Below are positions 8,335 through 16,948 of a stretch of DNA of 64,000 nucleotides, in pieces. Numbering within the stretch: the stretch's first letter is position 1; each line of letters begins with the position of its first letter. The position numbers and the translations under genes are program-made. This DNA is from Emticicia agri. Its GTDB lineage: Bacteria > Bacteroidota > Bacteroidia > Cytophagales > Spirosomataceae. The stretch covers positions 1 to 64,000 of the forward strand of contig NZ_SEWF01000015.1 of the NCBI RefSeq assembly GCF_004168285.1, given 5' to 3'. The notes under the pieces were generated by a model. It worked only from the letters and a program-made list of their open reading frames with translations. It was not told where the DNA came from and did not search any database.

Positions 8335-10794
8335 GTGAACTTCTTTTCTGAACCTCTTATTACCGGCGCTACGGTTTTACTGACCGATAGCCGTTTTGTT
8401 TCTCAGCCGCAGCAAAGTATCTTTTTTGCCATTAAAGGAGAACGCCACGACGGACACAATTTTATTGAAGAACTCTACGAAAAGGGTGTCCGTGAGTTTG
8501 TTGTCGAAAAAAAAGCAGCTAAACCCGATTTGAATGAGCGTTTTCCGGAAGCAAAATTCTGGCTGGTAGAAAATGGTATCAGAGCTTTGCAGAATTTGGC
8601 GGCCAATCATCGAAAGAAATTCAATATTCCGGTAATAGGTATCACAGGGAGCAACGGTAAAACCATTGTAAAAGAGTGGTTGAGTGCTTTATTAGCAAAA
8701 GACTATACCATTATTAAAAGCCCGCGCAGCTATAATTCTCAAATTGGTGTGGGCTTATCGGTATGGCAAATGAATGATAGCCATACGCTGGGTATTTTTG
8801 AAGCCGGAATTTCAAAATCGGGTGAAATGGAAAATCTGGAGCCTATTATCAGTCCTACAATCGGGATTTTTACCAATATAGGCTCGGCACATGATGAGGG
8901 TTTCAGAAGCCGTAAACAGAAAGTTACCGAAAAACTACGCCTGTTCCGTCGGACTAAAACACTTATTTATTGCAAAGATTACGAAGAAATAGACGAAGAA
9001 ATCAAACTTCTGCTGAAAGCCGTTAATCCGGAAATAGAACTCATTGGCTGGTCTAAAAGCCAGGAAAGCCCGATTAATGTTACTTTTACCAAAGCGGCTA
9101 CTTATACTACTTTAGCCATTAACTGGAATGCCGAAGAATATGAATTCAGGATTCCGTTTACTGATGATGCCTCTATCGAAAATGCTACACATTGTGTTTT
9201 TGCCAAGCTTTTACTGACACCTAAAGGACAGGATTTAAGTATAACCGAAGAAGCATTGATGGCCTTGAAACCCATTGCCATGCGTCTGGAATTAAAGCAG
9301 GGGATTAATGATTGTTACCTGATTGACGACACCTATAATAACGACTATGCAGGCTTGAACATGGCGCTCAATTTTATGAGCCAGCATCATACCAAAAATA
9401 ATAAGGTACTAATTATCAGTGATTTGTTACAGTCGGGTCTGAAAGAGGTAGATTTATACAGAAGCATTGCTGAGTTGATAAAAGGCAAACAGATAGACCA
9501 GATGGTAGGTATTGGCGAGGATATTTCAAGAAATTCAAGGTTTTTTGATGTGGAGGCTGTTTTCTTTAAATCTACCGAAGATTTTCTGGAAGCATATCCC
9601 ATTAATCAGCTACATGATAGCCTGATACTGGTAAAAGGAGCAAGAAAATTTGCTTTTGAAAAGATAGTAGATAAGCTGATTCAGAAAGTACACGGAACTG
9701 TATTTGAAATAAACCTCGATGCACTTACGCATAACCTTAATTTTTATCGGGGCAAAGTAGGCAGCGATACTAAAATTATGGTAATGGTAAAAGCCTATGC
9801 TTATGGCAGCGGCAGTGCAGAAGTCGCCAGTTTATTAGAATATCATCGGGTAAATTACCTCGGTGTGGCCTATCCTGACGAGGGCGTAACCTTACGCCAG
9901 AATGGAATTAAACTGCCCATTATGGTACTCAATTCGCAGCCGGAAACTTTTAGTAAACTGGTGGAATATGACCTGGAACCGGAGATTTACAGTTTTCAGA
10001 TATTCCGTCGTTTTCTTGATTTCATTCGTTCATTTCCTGATTCTACTTTCAAAATCCATATCAAGTTAGATACAGGTATGCACCGCCTGGGCTTTGAAGA
10101 ACAGGATATTGATAAGCTGATTGAACAGTTAGCACAGAATCCGGCTATTAAAGTTGCTTCTATTTTCAGCCATTTAGTAGGGGCCGATGAAAGCGAGCAT
10201 AACGATTTCTCGAAATCTCAGATAGAACGTTTTAAGCGTATGTCTGACAAAATCATTCAGGCATTACCTAAAGGACAAGCCCCGCTTCGCCATATCTGTA
10301 ATTCTGCCGGAATTATCCGTTTTCCTGAAGCCAAGTTTGATATGGTTCGGTTAGGCATAGGGCTATATGGCGTAGAAGCCACCGGAATTGAGCAGAAATC
10401 TTTGCAGACAGTAGGCACCCTGAAAACGATTATCTCACAGATTAAACACCTGAAAAAAGGCGAAACCATCGGGTACAGCCGCAAGGGGGTATTAGAGAAA
10501 GATTCACGTATTGCTACCATTGCCATTGGCTATGCCGATGGTTTCGACAGAGGCTTTAGCAAAGGAGTGGGGGAGGTTCTGGTAAATGGTGTCAGATGCC
10601 CGGTAATAGGCAATGTATGTATGGATATGACGATGGTTGATGTAACCGAAGCCAGATGCGAAGAAGGAGATGAGGTAATAATTTTTGGTAAAGATCTGCC
10701 CATTCATGAATTGGCAGCCTCTATCGGTACTATTCCTTACGAGATACTGACAGGCGTAAGTGAGCGTGTAAAACGTGTCTTTTATAAGGAATAA
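8335..10794 (+). CDS. murF-alr: Bifunctional MurF / alanine racemase
   Basis: An 819-residue fusion of two peptidoglycan precursor enzymes. Residues 1 to about 450 are MurF-like, the ligase adding D-Ala-D-Ala to UDP-MurNAc-tripeptide: the ATP loop is GITGSNGKTIVKEWL (about 102-116), followed by GIFEAGISKSGEME and the C-terminal domain with DDTYNNDYAGLNMAL. Residues from about 455 on are a fold-type III PLP alanine racemase: INLDALTHNL, the PLP lysine in VMVKAYAYGSG (about 483), and the C-terminal VCMDMTMVDVT segment. The fusion couples D-Ala supply to its use and is known in Bacteroidota. The start is GTG. The MurF loop has Ile where Thr commonly follows GKT, a mild variation. Confidence 0.95.
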   Translation: MNFFSEPLITGATVLLTDSRFVSQPQQSIFFAIKGERHDGHNFIEELYEKGVREFVVEKKAAKPDLNERFPEAKFWLVENGIRALQNLAANHRKKFNIPVIGITGSNGKTIVKEWLSALLAKDYTIIKSPRSYNSQIGVGLSVWQMNDSHTLGIFEAGISKSGEMENLEPIISPTIGIFTNIGSAHDEGFRSRKQKVTEKLRLFRRTKTLIYCKDYEEIDEEIKLLLKAVNPEIELIGWSKSQESPINVTFTKAATYTTLAINWNAEEYEFRIPFTDDASIENATHCVFAKLLLTPKGQDLSITEEALMALKPIAMRLELKQGINDCYLIDDTYNNDYAGLNMALNFMSQHHTKNNKVLIISDLLQSGLKEVDLYRSIAELIKGKQIDQMVGIGEDISRNSRFFDVEAVFFKSTEDFLEAYPINQLHDSLILVKGARKFAFEKIVDKLIQKVHGTVFEINLDALTHNLNFYRGKVGSDTKIMVMVKAYAYGSGSAEVASLLEYHRVNYLGVAYPDEGVTLRQNGIKLPIMVLNSQPETFSKLVEYDLEPEIYSFQIFRRFLDFIRSFPDSTFKIHIKLDTGMHRLGFEEQDIDKLIEQLAQNPAIKVASIFSHLVGADESEHNDFSKSQIERFKRMSDKIIQALPKGQAPLRHICNSAGIIRFPEAKFDMVRLGIGLYGVEATGIEQKSLQTVGTLKTIISQIKHLKKGETIGYSRKGVLEKDSRIATIAIGYADGFDRGFSKGVGEVLVNGVRCPVIGNVCMDMTMVDVTEARCEEGDEVIIFGKDLPIHELAASIGTIPYEILTGVSERVKRVFYKE

Positions 10795-10832
10795 GCATGC
10801 TGTCATGCCTTTTTATAATAAAAATAGCTATC

Positions 10833-10926
10833 TGCCACTATGTACACTATAGTCACAATGTTACACAATTTCAGGAAAAGGACATTTGTGTAACATTGTG
10901 TTTCTGTTGTGTACATTGTGGCAAAA
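10833..10926. repeat. Family C nested palindromic element, copy 1
   Basis: Outer arms TGCCACTATGTACAC and GTGTACATTGTGGCA pair with one mismatch; inner arms CACAATGTTACACAA and TTGTGTAACATTGTG pair perfectly. The same nested design recurs at 39051-39149. It lies between the murF-alr stop and the next promoter, so it may also act as a terminator. Confidence 0.8.
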
Positions 10927-10956
10927 TTTTATAGGGCATCAAAGGAATAATTGTCT

Positions 10957-10990
10957 TTTTTGATTTGTAATAAAGTCGTAATTATATTTG
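10957..10990 (+). promoter_or_regulatory. Bacteroidota-type promoter for the SUMF1-like gene
   Basis: A TTTTTG ending at 10962 serves as the -33 box and TATATTTG at 10983-10990 as the -7 box, with a 20-base spacer. The following GTG start at 11014 lies about 17 bases after the expected transcription start. Confidence 0.65.
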
Positions 10991-11013
10991 TGAAACCAAA
11001 CATTTCAACCTAA

Positions 11014-11991
11014 GTGAAAAAAGTATCTTTATTTGTCATCGCAACTTTACTATTCTTCACCGCTTTTCGTAGCGAAGATTTAAAACCTTACACCGAACAT
11101 ATCCCAGGATTAGCACATGGCCTTGATATGGTACCCATTCCGGCAGGAGAGTTTACGATGGGTAGCCCCGCAGATGAAAAGAACCGCAAAGACGACGAAG
11201 GCCCACAACACAAAGTAAAAATTGATGCTTTCTGGATGGCTAAATACGAAATCTCATGGGAAATGTATGAGACCTTTTTTAATAAAGATTTAGAAGTAAC
11301 CGACGATAAAAATACAGCCGAAGTAAAAAACCGTGTTGACGTAGTAGCCCGCCCGACACAACCTTATGTGGAGATGTCTTTCGGACAAGGAAAAGAGAGT
11401 GGTTTTCCGGTATGTAATGTTACACAATTTGCGGCAAGAGCTTTTTGTAAATGGTTGTATGCCAAAACAGGGCATTTCTACCGCCTCCCCACCGAAGCAG
11501 AATGGGAGTATGCCGCCCGTGCAGGTTCTACCACTACGTTTCATTTTGGTAACGATGCTTCGCAACTGAAAGAGTATGCGTGGTTCTATGATAATTCAGA
11601 TGGTGCCTATAAGAAATCAGGACAGAAGAAACCTAATGCCTGGGGCTTGTATGATATGTATGGCAATGTAGCCGAATGGACTTCAGACTTGTATGTAGCT
11701 GACTTTTATGGCAAACCGGAAGCAGGTAATAATCCTTATGTAAAACCAAGCAACCATTATCCACACGCTATTCGTGGCGGACACTGGGACGATGATGCTG
11801 ATAAATTGCGTAGTGCGGCACGTCGTACGTCAACACCGGAATTGAAACAACGTGACCCACAGATTCCGAAATCTGACTGGTGGCTGACCGATGCTCCGTT
11901 TTTAGGTTTCAGAGTAGTGAGACCGCTAAAAGAACCATCAAAAGAAGAAATAGAAGCCTATTTCTCTCGCCCTCCGAAGGATATTCCTTGA
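11014..11991 (+). CDS. SUMF1/FGE-fold secreted protein
   Basis: A 325-residue exported protein with a formylglycine-generating-enzyme-like fold (SUMF1 domain). A signal peptide, KKVSLFVIATLLFFTAFRS, precedes the domain. Family blocks: MVPIPAGEFTMGSP (about 40-53), YEISWEMYETF, RLPTEAEWEYAARAG, GLYDMYGNVAEW and IRGGHWDDDADKLRSAAR, ending GFRVVRPLKE. In true formylglycine-generating enzymes the final block carries the active-site Cys pair; here the block after RGG has none, so oxidase activity is unlikely. It probably has a binding or structural role, as do many SUMF1-fold proteins in this phylum. Start is GTG, supported by a well-placed promoter. It is transcribed alone and ends at a strong hairpin. 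Confidence 0.88.
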   Translation: MKKVSLFVIATLLFFTAFRSEDLKPYTEHIPGLAHGLDMVPIPAGEFTMGSPADEKNRKDDEGPQHKVKIDAFWMAKYEISWEMYETFFNKDLEVTDDKNTAEVKNRVDVVARPTQPYVEMSFGQGKESGFPVCNVTQFAARAFCKWLYAKTGHFYRLPTEAEWEYAARAGSTTTFHFGNDASQLKEYAWFYDNSDGAYKKSGQKKPNAWGLYDMYGNVAEWTSDLYVADFYGKPEAGNNPYVKPSNHYPHAIRGGHWDDDADKLRSAARRTSTPELKQRDPQIPKSDWWLTDAPFLGFRVVRPLKEPSKEEIEAYFSRPPKDIP

Positions 11992-11998
11992 TAGGAAT

Positions 11999-12030
11999 CG
12001 TGAATTAGCGAATTGTGAATTAGTGAATAA
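11999..12030. repeat. Family A repeat words, short copy
   Basis: GTGAATTAGCGAATTGTGAA and GTGAATTAGTGAAT-type words are packed just after the stop codon of the SUMF1-like gene. They match the arms of the family A elements near 12901-12990 and 35302-35357. Confidence 0.6.
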
Positions 12031-12041
12031 TTTCTCTTAAT

Positions 12042-12086
12042 AAATCTCTCGCAAAAGCCACTAAACTGGCTTATTGCGAGAGATTT
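12042..12086. terminator. Strong bidirectional hairpin
   Basis: Perfect 13-base arms AAATCTCTCGCAA (12042-12054) and TTGCGAGAGATTT (12074-12086) enclose a further AAGCCA/TGGCTT pairing. It lies 50 bases after the SUMF1-like gene and is followed by T-rich sequence, so it is likely its terminator. Confidence 0.75.
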
Positions 12087-12141
12087 ATGATTAATAACGA
12101 ATTTTATTTTTCTTTCTACATCAACGTATCTGGTTTGTGCT

Positions 12142-12149
12142 TACCTTTG
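12142..12149 (+). promoter_or_regulatory. Orphan promoter -7 box
   Basis: TACCTTTG matches TAnnTTTG. The only open frame behind it is the truncated 12168 frame, so this looks like the surviving promoter of a lost gene. Confidence 0.4.
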
Positions 12150-12167
12150 GTTTTTCTGTGAACTCAT

Positions 12168-12365
12168 ATGAACTTTGAACCCATTTTTATTTTAAAAAAT
12201 GCTGGATTGCTACAAATACTACTTTGCATAGGCAGTCTGGCAATTCCTTCAAGACCGTGCCGTTACCATTTCACTATCATTCCCTATCCACTACATAATT
12301 CAATTCAGTTACACCTGAAGCAAATTGTCGGGTATTCAATAGTTTCAGGTTTATTTTGTTTTTAA
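12168..12365 (+). pseudogene. Possible truncated membrane protein gene
   Basis: An ATG 19 bases behind a -7 box opens a 65-residue frame. Its first ~28 residues (FEPIFILKNAGLLQILLCIG then SLAIP) look like the N-terminal membrane helix of a real protein. The remainder is low-quality sequence, and from 12277 on it is antisense to the RibD-like reductase gene. I read this as a gene whose 3' part was lost, with the apparent extension accidental. A chance open frame is the alternative. Confidence 0.35.
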
Positions 12366-12849
12366 TGTCTGTAAACAAGGGAATACCTGCTCCAAGCACA
12401 ATCGGGTTGAGAAATAGCCAGAAGCCGTCAATTAAATTCTGTTCAAGCAAGGCGTGTGTGGCGGTCGGGCTACCAAAAAGCAGAATATCTTCGCCTCCCT
12501 GTTGTTTTATTTCATTGAGTCTATCCGAAAGGTTGTCGCTGATAACCGTTGTATTAGTCAACTCTGCTTCATTCAGGGTGTTCGATAAAACAACTTTGTG
12601 TGCTTTTTTATACCATTTTGAGTGTTCAATGTCGTGCTTGCTTGCATCCGGTTGGTCTGCTGCGGTAGGCCAGTAACTTTCCATCATCTGGTAAGTTACC
12701 CGTCCATATAGGGCAGTGTCGCCTTCACTTATCCGGCTGCCTACATAGTCAAAAAGTTCTTCATCAACTTTCGCCCAATTAAGTTCTCCGTTCGGTCCTG
12801 CCACAAAACCGTCAAGCGATAAGTGCATAAATGAAATTATTTTTCTCAT
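12277..12849 (-). CDS. Dihydrofolate reductase family protein (RibD C-terminal fold)
   Basis: A 190-residue protein of the RibD C-terminal / dihydrofolate reductase-like family (YyaP/YwjB type), predicted NADPH-binding reductases of unknown substrate. The start MRKIISFMHLSLDGFVAGPNGELNW is the family's hallmark, followed by ALYGRVTYQMMESYWP (about 46-61), KVVLSNTLNEAEL, and GEDILLFGSPTATHALLEQNLID (about 115-140), which supplies the nucleotide loop. Length is typical. It is probably a single-gene unit with the tandem-repeat element upstream at 12931-12990. Not a genuine folA: the canonical DHFR motifs are absent. Confidence 0.9.
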   Translation of the reverse strand: MRKIISFMHLSLDGFVAGPNGELNWAKVDEELFDYVGSRISEGDTALYGRVTYQMMESYWPTAADQPDASKHDIEHSKWYKKAHKVVLSNTLNEAELTNTTVISDNLSDRLNEIKQQGGEDILLFGSPTATHALLEQNLIDGFWLFLNPIVLGAGIPLFTDIKNKINLKLLNTRQFASGVTELNYVVDRE

Positions 12850-12900
12850 ACGGTTCTACTTTCTATTGTTAATGTTTATTACTGTTTTTACAGTGATTGA

Positions 12901-12990
12901 AATTCACTAATTCACCCACGCGGCGTCCGTATTCGCTAATTTGCTATTCGCTAATTTGCTATTCGCTAATTCGCTATTCACTAATTCACA
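12901..12990. repeat. Family A element with four 15-base tandem units
   Basis: Four consecutive 15-base units at 12931-12945, 12946-12960, 12961-12975 and 12976-12990 follow the pattern ATTCGCTAATTTGCT. Just before them is a GC-rich core, ACGCGGCGTCCGT (about 12916-12929), and inverted AATTCACTAATTCAC words flank the set on the left. It lies between the 5' end of the reductase gene and the 3' end of the DUF4199 gene. Confidence 0.8.
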
Positions 12991-12995
12991 ATTGT

Positions 12996-13523
12996 TCACG
13001 CCAATGCCATATTCTTCCGTTTCAGAATCAAGGCACTTATTAAGGTTACCACAAGTCCCACAGGTAAAATCTCCATATAGGTCAATAAAACTACGCCAAT
13101 GGGTGTTTCATAGAGTTTGGAAGATTTTTCCATCATTTCAATTTGTTCATTAATTTCTGCTGGGCTTGCTCCGCTTTCTTTTGCTTTTTCTATCACATGG
13201 CTGGTGTATTTCTCCATAAAGTCGGGGACAAAGAAATAGTAATCAATAGCCCAGACGATTACATACATGGTAGAGGCAATCAGGGTGATGTATAGGCCTA
13301 CCTGAAAGGCTTTGCCAAAAGTAATTGTGCCATTGCTGTATTTGTCTCTGTAATTTTTAATACCTACAAAAACGAGCGAGAATGCCAACAACATAGAGGC
13401 ATAGCCTACCCATATATTGCCATCGAAGTTGCCCGAAGAGTAGCAATAGCCAACTGATGAAACCATAAACGTGGATATAATAACGCCTGAAATTAATCCA
13501 CAGATGATAATTAGTCTTTTCAT
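12996..13523 (-). CDS. DUF4199 membrane protein
   Basis: A 175-residue integral membrane protein of the Bacteroidota family DUF4199, function unknown. Four hydrophobic segments are visible: residues about 3-25 (IIICGLISGVIISTFMV), 35-55 (WVGYASMLLAFSLVFVGI), 75-95 (AFQVGLYITLIASTMYVIVW) and 145-167 (VLLTYMEILPVGLVVTLISA). A charged loop follows the third helix (EKYTSHVIEKAKESGASPAE). An upstream in-frame start would add a non-conserved 17-residue extension, so I chose the ATG at 13523. It sits 110 bases downstream of the LuxR regulator gene on the same strand and may be its partner. Confidence 0.85.
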   Translation of the reverse strand: MKRLIIICGLISGVIISTFMVSSVGYCYSSGNFDGNIWVGYASMLLAFSLVFVGIKNYRDKYSNGTITFGKAFQVGLYITLIASTMYVIVWAIDYYFFVPDFMEKYTSHVIEKAKESGASPAEINEQIEMMEKSSKLYETPIGVVLLTYMEILPVGLVVTLISALILKRKNMALA

Positions 13524-13633
13524 ATGTTTTAGATTTGTGTGGCACAAAACTGAAACCTTAACGCCGGTTTTCACTCATACTTTTGGGTGATTTTATCAAA
13601 AAAGGCAATTTTCATACTAAAGCGTGAGGTACA

Positions 13634-14119
13634 CTAAGGGATCAGATGCAGCCGTTTGGCTTTTTCAATAGCCTGTGTTCTGCGCTTGGCATCTAATTTT
13701 TCAAAAACCTTGGAAGTATGTGTTTTGATAGTATTGAGCGATACAAATAGTTTCGCAGCTATTTCCTGATTACTCAGACCGGTAGCCATTAACTGTAAAA
13801 CTTCTAATTCTCTTTTGCTTAGCCCTAACTCCTGTAATGCCTGTTCATTTACTCTGAACTCCTCAGCGTTTTCTTCCTGATAAACTCTTTCAACAATCTG
13901 TTCTACTACCTGAATCTGCACTTTGGGTTTGGTAAGTTTAAGTGCCAACCAGATGCCCAAAGCCGTAAATATAAGGGCAATGGCACCAACATACATTTCA
14001 AACGCATGATTGAAAATGATTAAGCGCAGCTCAAGCCATTTCAGAATAAACATGAGTAGTGCCAATGAAATGCCGTAAAGAATAACAGACTTGTTTCGTA
14101 TCAGGAAATTAAGCATCAT
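13634..14119 (-). CDS. Membrane-anchored LuxR-type regulator
   Basis: A 161-residue regulator with two N-terminal membrane helices (about residues 10-28 and 40-62) joined by a coiled linker to a C-terminal LuxR/NarL helix-turn-helix. The HTH is intact: LSKRELEVLQLMATGLSNQE, IAAKLFVSLNTIKTHTSKVF, KLDAKRRTQA (about residues 100-158). It has no receiver domain, so its input is probably through the membrane part. Such small membrane LuxR proteins are common in Bacteroidota and usually sit beside DUF4199 or other membrane genes, as here. It starts seven bases after the redoxin stop, so it may be cotranscribed with that gene. Confidence 0.9.
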   Translation of the reverse strand: MMLNFLIRNKSVILYGISLALLMFILKWLELRLIIFNHAFEMYVGAIALIFTALGIWLALKLTKPKVQIQVVEQIVERVYQEENAEEFRVNEQALQELGLSKRELEVLQLMATGLSNQEIAAKLFVSLNTIKTHTSKVFEKLDAKRRTQAIEKAKRLHLIP

Positions 14120-14125
14120 CAGGTT

Positions 14126-15271
14126 CTAAAAATATCTTCCGATTTTAGGGTGTTCAACAATCAGTTTTTTGAGTTTCAGGCTCTCAATGCTTCCTTGCAA
14201 AGAGTAGATAACCTTGCCGCCAGGTTCAATCAGTAGTGTATAGGGCAATGCGCCATTCCATTTAGGGTCTATGGCTTCTATGAGTTTGTAAGTATCATCT
14301 TCTTTAAAAATATAGTTTTTTACTCCTGAGTGTTTGCTTTGCAGAAATTTCAGGGCTTTGTCTTTTTTATCCATTTTATCAGCTGTCAGCGATACAAATT
14401 CAAAGTCCCGTGCACCATACATTCGCTGCAATTCTAAAAAATCAGGATATTCAAGAATACATGGCCCGCACCAGGTAGCCCATACATTAATCAATCGCAA
14501 TTTATCCGAGTCGTTACTCACTAATTTCTTTACTCCCTCCGTATCTAATTCTTCTAAATTCACAGGTCTCGACTCCCAGTTCTTTTCGTTTTTGGCTTTA
14601 TATTCTGTATTCCATGCCCATTTTACCGAACAGCCAAAAGTCTTGGTTACTGGTGTTGCCACTTCTTTGCCTGCCAAGGTAGCATCAATAGCCGCTCTTA
14701 AATCTTCGGCATTGGCTTGTCCGGGTTTTTCAATGCCGTCCAGACGTCCGTTGTATTTCAATAGTCGCTGGCTATCAAATACGAAGGCATGAGGGGTAGC
14801 TACCGGGCCGTATTTAATAGAGGTAGCTTCTGTATCGCCATCATATAGATAAGGGAAATTATACCCTTTGTCTTTGGCTCTGATAGCCATATTTTCATAA
14901 TCATCGTTCAGGTCGGTATAGCCTAATTCTTCTAATAATACTGAAATAGGGCTATTGGGAGAGATAGCTATTACCGATACGCCTTTACTCTTATAATCTG
15001 TTACAATGGCCTTTATTCGGTCTTCGTAGGCTTGTGCCGTAGGGCAGTGAGTACAGGTAAAAATAATAACTAATACTTTGGCAGAAGCAAAATCTTTCAG
15101 CGAATAATATTTGCCGTCAGAGGCAGGTAATCTGAAATCAGGTGCCTTGGCACCGATAGCCAAAGTAGGGGTGGGTTGCCTGGGTACAGCCTGCGGATTG
15201 GGTACAAATTTAGGCTGTGCCCATGATAAACAACTATAAAATAGCAACAAAATGGCAATAAATGGTTTCAT
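14126..15271 (-). CDS. Secreted double-redoxin protein
   Basis: A 381-residue exported protein with two thioredoxin-fold domains. A signal peptide (MKPFIAILLLFYSCLSWAQ) ends before PKFVPNPQ. Domain 1 (about 25-190) is AhpC/redoxin-like, with GAKAPDFRLPASDGKYYSL and CTHCPTAQAYEDR, a CxxC pair. Domain 2 (about 225-375) is TlpA/ResA-like, with the thiol-disulfide motif WATWCGPCILEYPDF. It is likely a periplasmic thiol-disulfide exchanger. I chose the start at 15271 because a -7 box at 15304-15311 lies between it and an upstream in-frame start, which therefore cannot be transcribed from this promoter. Confidence 0.92.
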   Translation of the reverse strand: MKPFIAILLLFYSCLSWAQPKFVPNPQAVPRQPTPTLAIGAKAPDFRLPASDGKYYSLKDFASAKVLVIIFTCTHCPTAQAYEDRIKAIVTDYKSKGVSVIAISPNSPISVLLEELGYTDLNDDYENMAIRAKDKGYNFPYLYDGDTEATSIKYGPVATPHAFVFDSQRLLKYNGRLDGIEKPGQANAEDLRAAIDATLAGKEVATPVTKTFGCSVKWAWNTEYKAKNEKNWESRPVNLEELDTEGVKKLVSNDSDKLRLINVWATWCGPCILEYPDFLELQRMYGARDFEFVSLTADKMDKKDKALKFLQSKHSGVKNYIFKEDDTYKLIEAIDPKWNGALPYTLLIEPGGKVIYSLQGSIESLKLKKLIVEHPKIGRYF

Positions 15272-15303
15272 AGATGTAATAGTAGATAGGTAGAATTGAT
15301 ACT

Positions 15304-15311
15304 CAAATTTA
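15304..15311 (-). promoter_or_regulatory. Promoter -7 box for the double redoxin
   Basis: On the minus strand this reads TAAATTTG. It lies 33 bases upstream of the ATG at 15271 and argues against the longer start at 15358. Confidence 0.6.
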
Positions 15312-15397
15312 CCGATAAATTGCATGGTTTTCAAAATTATTAAGGAGCAGAGTTTCACATTTTCTGCTCAAAAGCGTTATAATTTCAATAAATGCTC

Positions 15398-15405
15398 TAA
15401 ATTTG
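15398..15405 (+). promoter_or_regulatory. Promoter -7 box for the Tat-exported oxidoreductase
   Basis: TAAATTTG at a normal distance (about 40 bases) upstream of the ATG at 15445. It faces away from the matching box at 15304-15311, so two divergent promoters share this spacer. Confidence 0.6.
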
Positions 15406-15444
15406 TTTTCTTAAATATTTCAACTCGTATAACCTCACAAATAC

Positions 15445-16767
15445 ATGAACTCAAACTTTTCTCGCCGGGATTTTGTAAAGGCTTCTGCGGTAGTTGCAGG
15501 AGGCCTATCGGTAACAAGCCTGCCTTTAAATTCTTATGCCAACTCATCGGTTGACGATACCATCAAAGTTGCTTTGGTGGGTTGCGGTGGCCGTGGCACA
15601 GGTGCTGCTTTTCAGGCACTTTCTGTGAAAGAAAATGTAAAATTAGTAGCAATGGCAGATGCTTTCCGTGACAGAATTGACTATGCTTACAAAAATCTTA
15701 CTACCGAAAAAGAAAATAGCAAAAGACAAAGTGTAAAAAGCCGTGTTGATGTACCAGAAGAACGAAAATTTGTTGGTTTTGATGGTTACAAACAAGCCAT
15801 TGCACTGGCCGATGTAGTTATCCTGACAACCCCTCCGGGTTTCCGTCCAATACATTTTGAAGAAGCCGTACGCCAGGGCAAACACGTTTTCATGGAAAAA
15901 CCTGTGGCTACCGATGCGCCGGGTATCCGTCGTGTATTAGCGGCTGCCGAAGAGTCTAAAAAGAAAAACCTGAAAGTGGTGGTTGGTTTACAACGTCACT
16001 ATCAGAAATCATATCTTGAAACCTACAAAAAAGTTATCGACGAAGGTCTTATTGGTGATATCGTAGCTGCCCGTTGTTACTGGAACAACGATGGGGTATG
16101 GGTAAAAGAACGTGAAGCAGGACAAACCGAAATGGAATACCAGATGCGTAACTGGTACTATTTCAACTGGCTTTGTGGCGACCACATCAACGAGCAACAT
16201 ATTCATAATATCGACGTTGTAAACTGGTTTAAACAAGGTAATCCGGTAGAAGCCGTTGCGATGGGTGGACGTCAGGTAAGAACAGATAAAAAATTCGGTG
16301 AAATTTATGACCACCATGCCGTAGAATTCAAATATGCCGATGGTATGGTTTTATCAAGCTACTGCCGCCATCAGCCGGGTACGGTTTCAGATGTATCAGA
16401 GCATCTGGTAGGTACCAAAGGCCGTGCTACCGAAGGTAAAATATTTGATTTGAAAGGAAACAGTATCTGGAGACATAAAAGCGAAGGCGACAAAGACCCA
16501 TATCAGGTTGAACACGATGTATTGTTTGATTGCATTGTAAACAACAAACCTATCAACGATGCCGAAAGAGGAGCGAATAGTACCCTGACGGCTATTATGG
16601 GACGTATGGCAAGCTATTCGGGCAAACGTGTGAAATGGGAAGATGCTTTAAATTCTAATATTGATTTAATGCCTGAAAAATTCACATGGGATGCACTTCC
16701 AAAAGTTTTACCTGATAAAGATGGCTGGTATCAGATTCCAATGCCGGGTAAAACCAAAGCTGTTTAA
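15445..16767 (+). CDS. Tat-exported Gfo/Idh/MocA oxidoreductase
   Basis: A 440-residue NAD(P)-dependent oxidoreductase of the Gfo/Idh/MocA family, many members of which act on sugars or inositols. The N-terminus carries a twin-arginine signal, SRRDFVKASAVVAGG, so the folded enzyme with its cofactor is exported. The Rossmann nucleotide loop is VALVGCGGRGTGAAF (about 42-56), followed by the EKPVATDAPG motif (about 150-160) with the conserved Lys. The domain with GDHINEQHIHNIDVVNWF supplies the catalytic His and Asp region. Length fits exported members. It is monocistronic, between a divergent promoter and a family B repeat. The substrate is unknown. Confidence 0.94.
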   Translation: MNSNFSRRDFVKASAVVAGGLSVTSLPLNSYANSSVDDTIKVALVGCGGRGTGAAFQALSVKENVKLVAMADAFRDRIDYAYKNLTTEKENSKRQSVKSRVDVPEERKFVGFDGYKQAIALADVVILTTPPGFRPIHFEEAVRQGKHVFMEKPVATDAPGIRRVLAAAEESKKKNLKVVVGLQRHYQKSYLETYKKVIDEGLIGDIVAARCYWNNDGVWVKEREAGQTEMEYQMRNWYYFNWLCGDHINEQHIHNIDVVNWFKQGNPVEAVAMGGRQVRTDKKFGEIYDHHAVEFKYADGMVLSSYCRHQPGTVSDVSEHLVGTKGRATEGKIFDLKGNSIWRHKSEGDKDPYQVEHDVLFDCIVNNKPINDAERGANSTLTAIMGRMASYSGKRVKWEDALNSNIDLMPEKFTWDALPKVLPDKDGWYQIPMPGKTKAV

Positions 16768-16775
16768 TACAGAAT

Positions 16776-16891
16776 CCCCTCACCCCAACCCCTCTCCCTT
16801 GGGAGAGGGGCTAAAAAAAAGTCTCCCTCCGCGCGGCGGCCGCTCCTTTTTCAGGAGAGGGAGATTTAGAGCGGACGCCGCGCGGAGGGAG
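16776..16891. repeat. Family B element with GC-rich stem, copy 1
   Basis: The left half is CCTCACCCCAACCCCTCTCC followed by its own inverted copy GGGAGAGGGG, forming a hairpin. The right half is a stem with 23-base arms at 16823-16845 and 16869-16891 that differ at one position and contain the core GCGCGGCGKCCGC. Elements with the same left half are at 44258-44343 and 61843-61905. It lies between convergent genes and could end both transcripts. Confidence 0.85.
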
Positions 16892-16948
16892 GAAATCACT
16901 TCTGAAATGAAATTCCGATTTTTAAAATCTTTCTTTCTAAGATTCAAT

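Noticed and set aside
11405-11425. AATGTTACACAATTT inside the SUMF1-like gene as a family C arm
   Set aside because: A short word match inside a conserved coding region with no inverted partner; probably chance.
12931-12990. Tandem repeat as a possible CRISPR array
   Set aside because: Units are contiguous 15-mers without spacers, and no cas gene is near.
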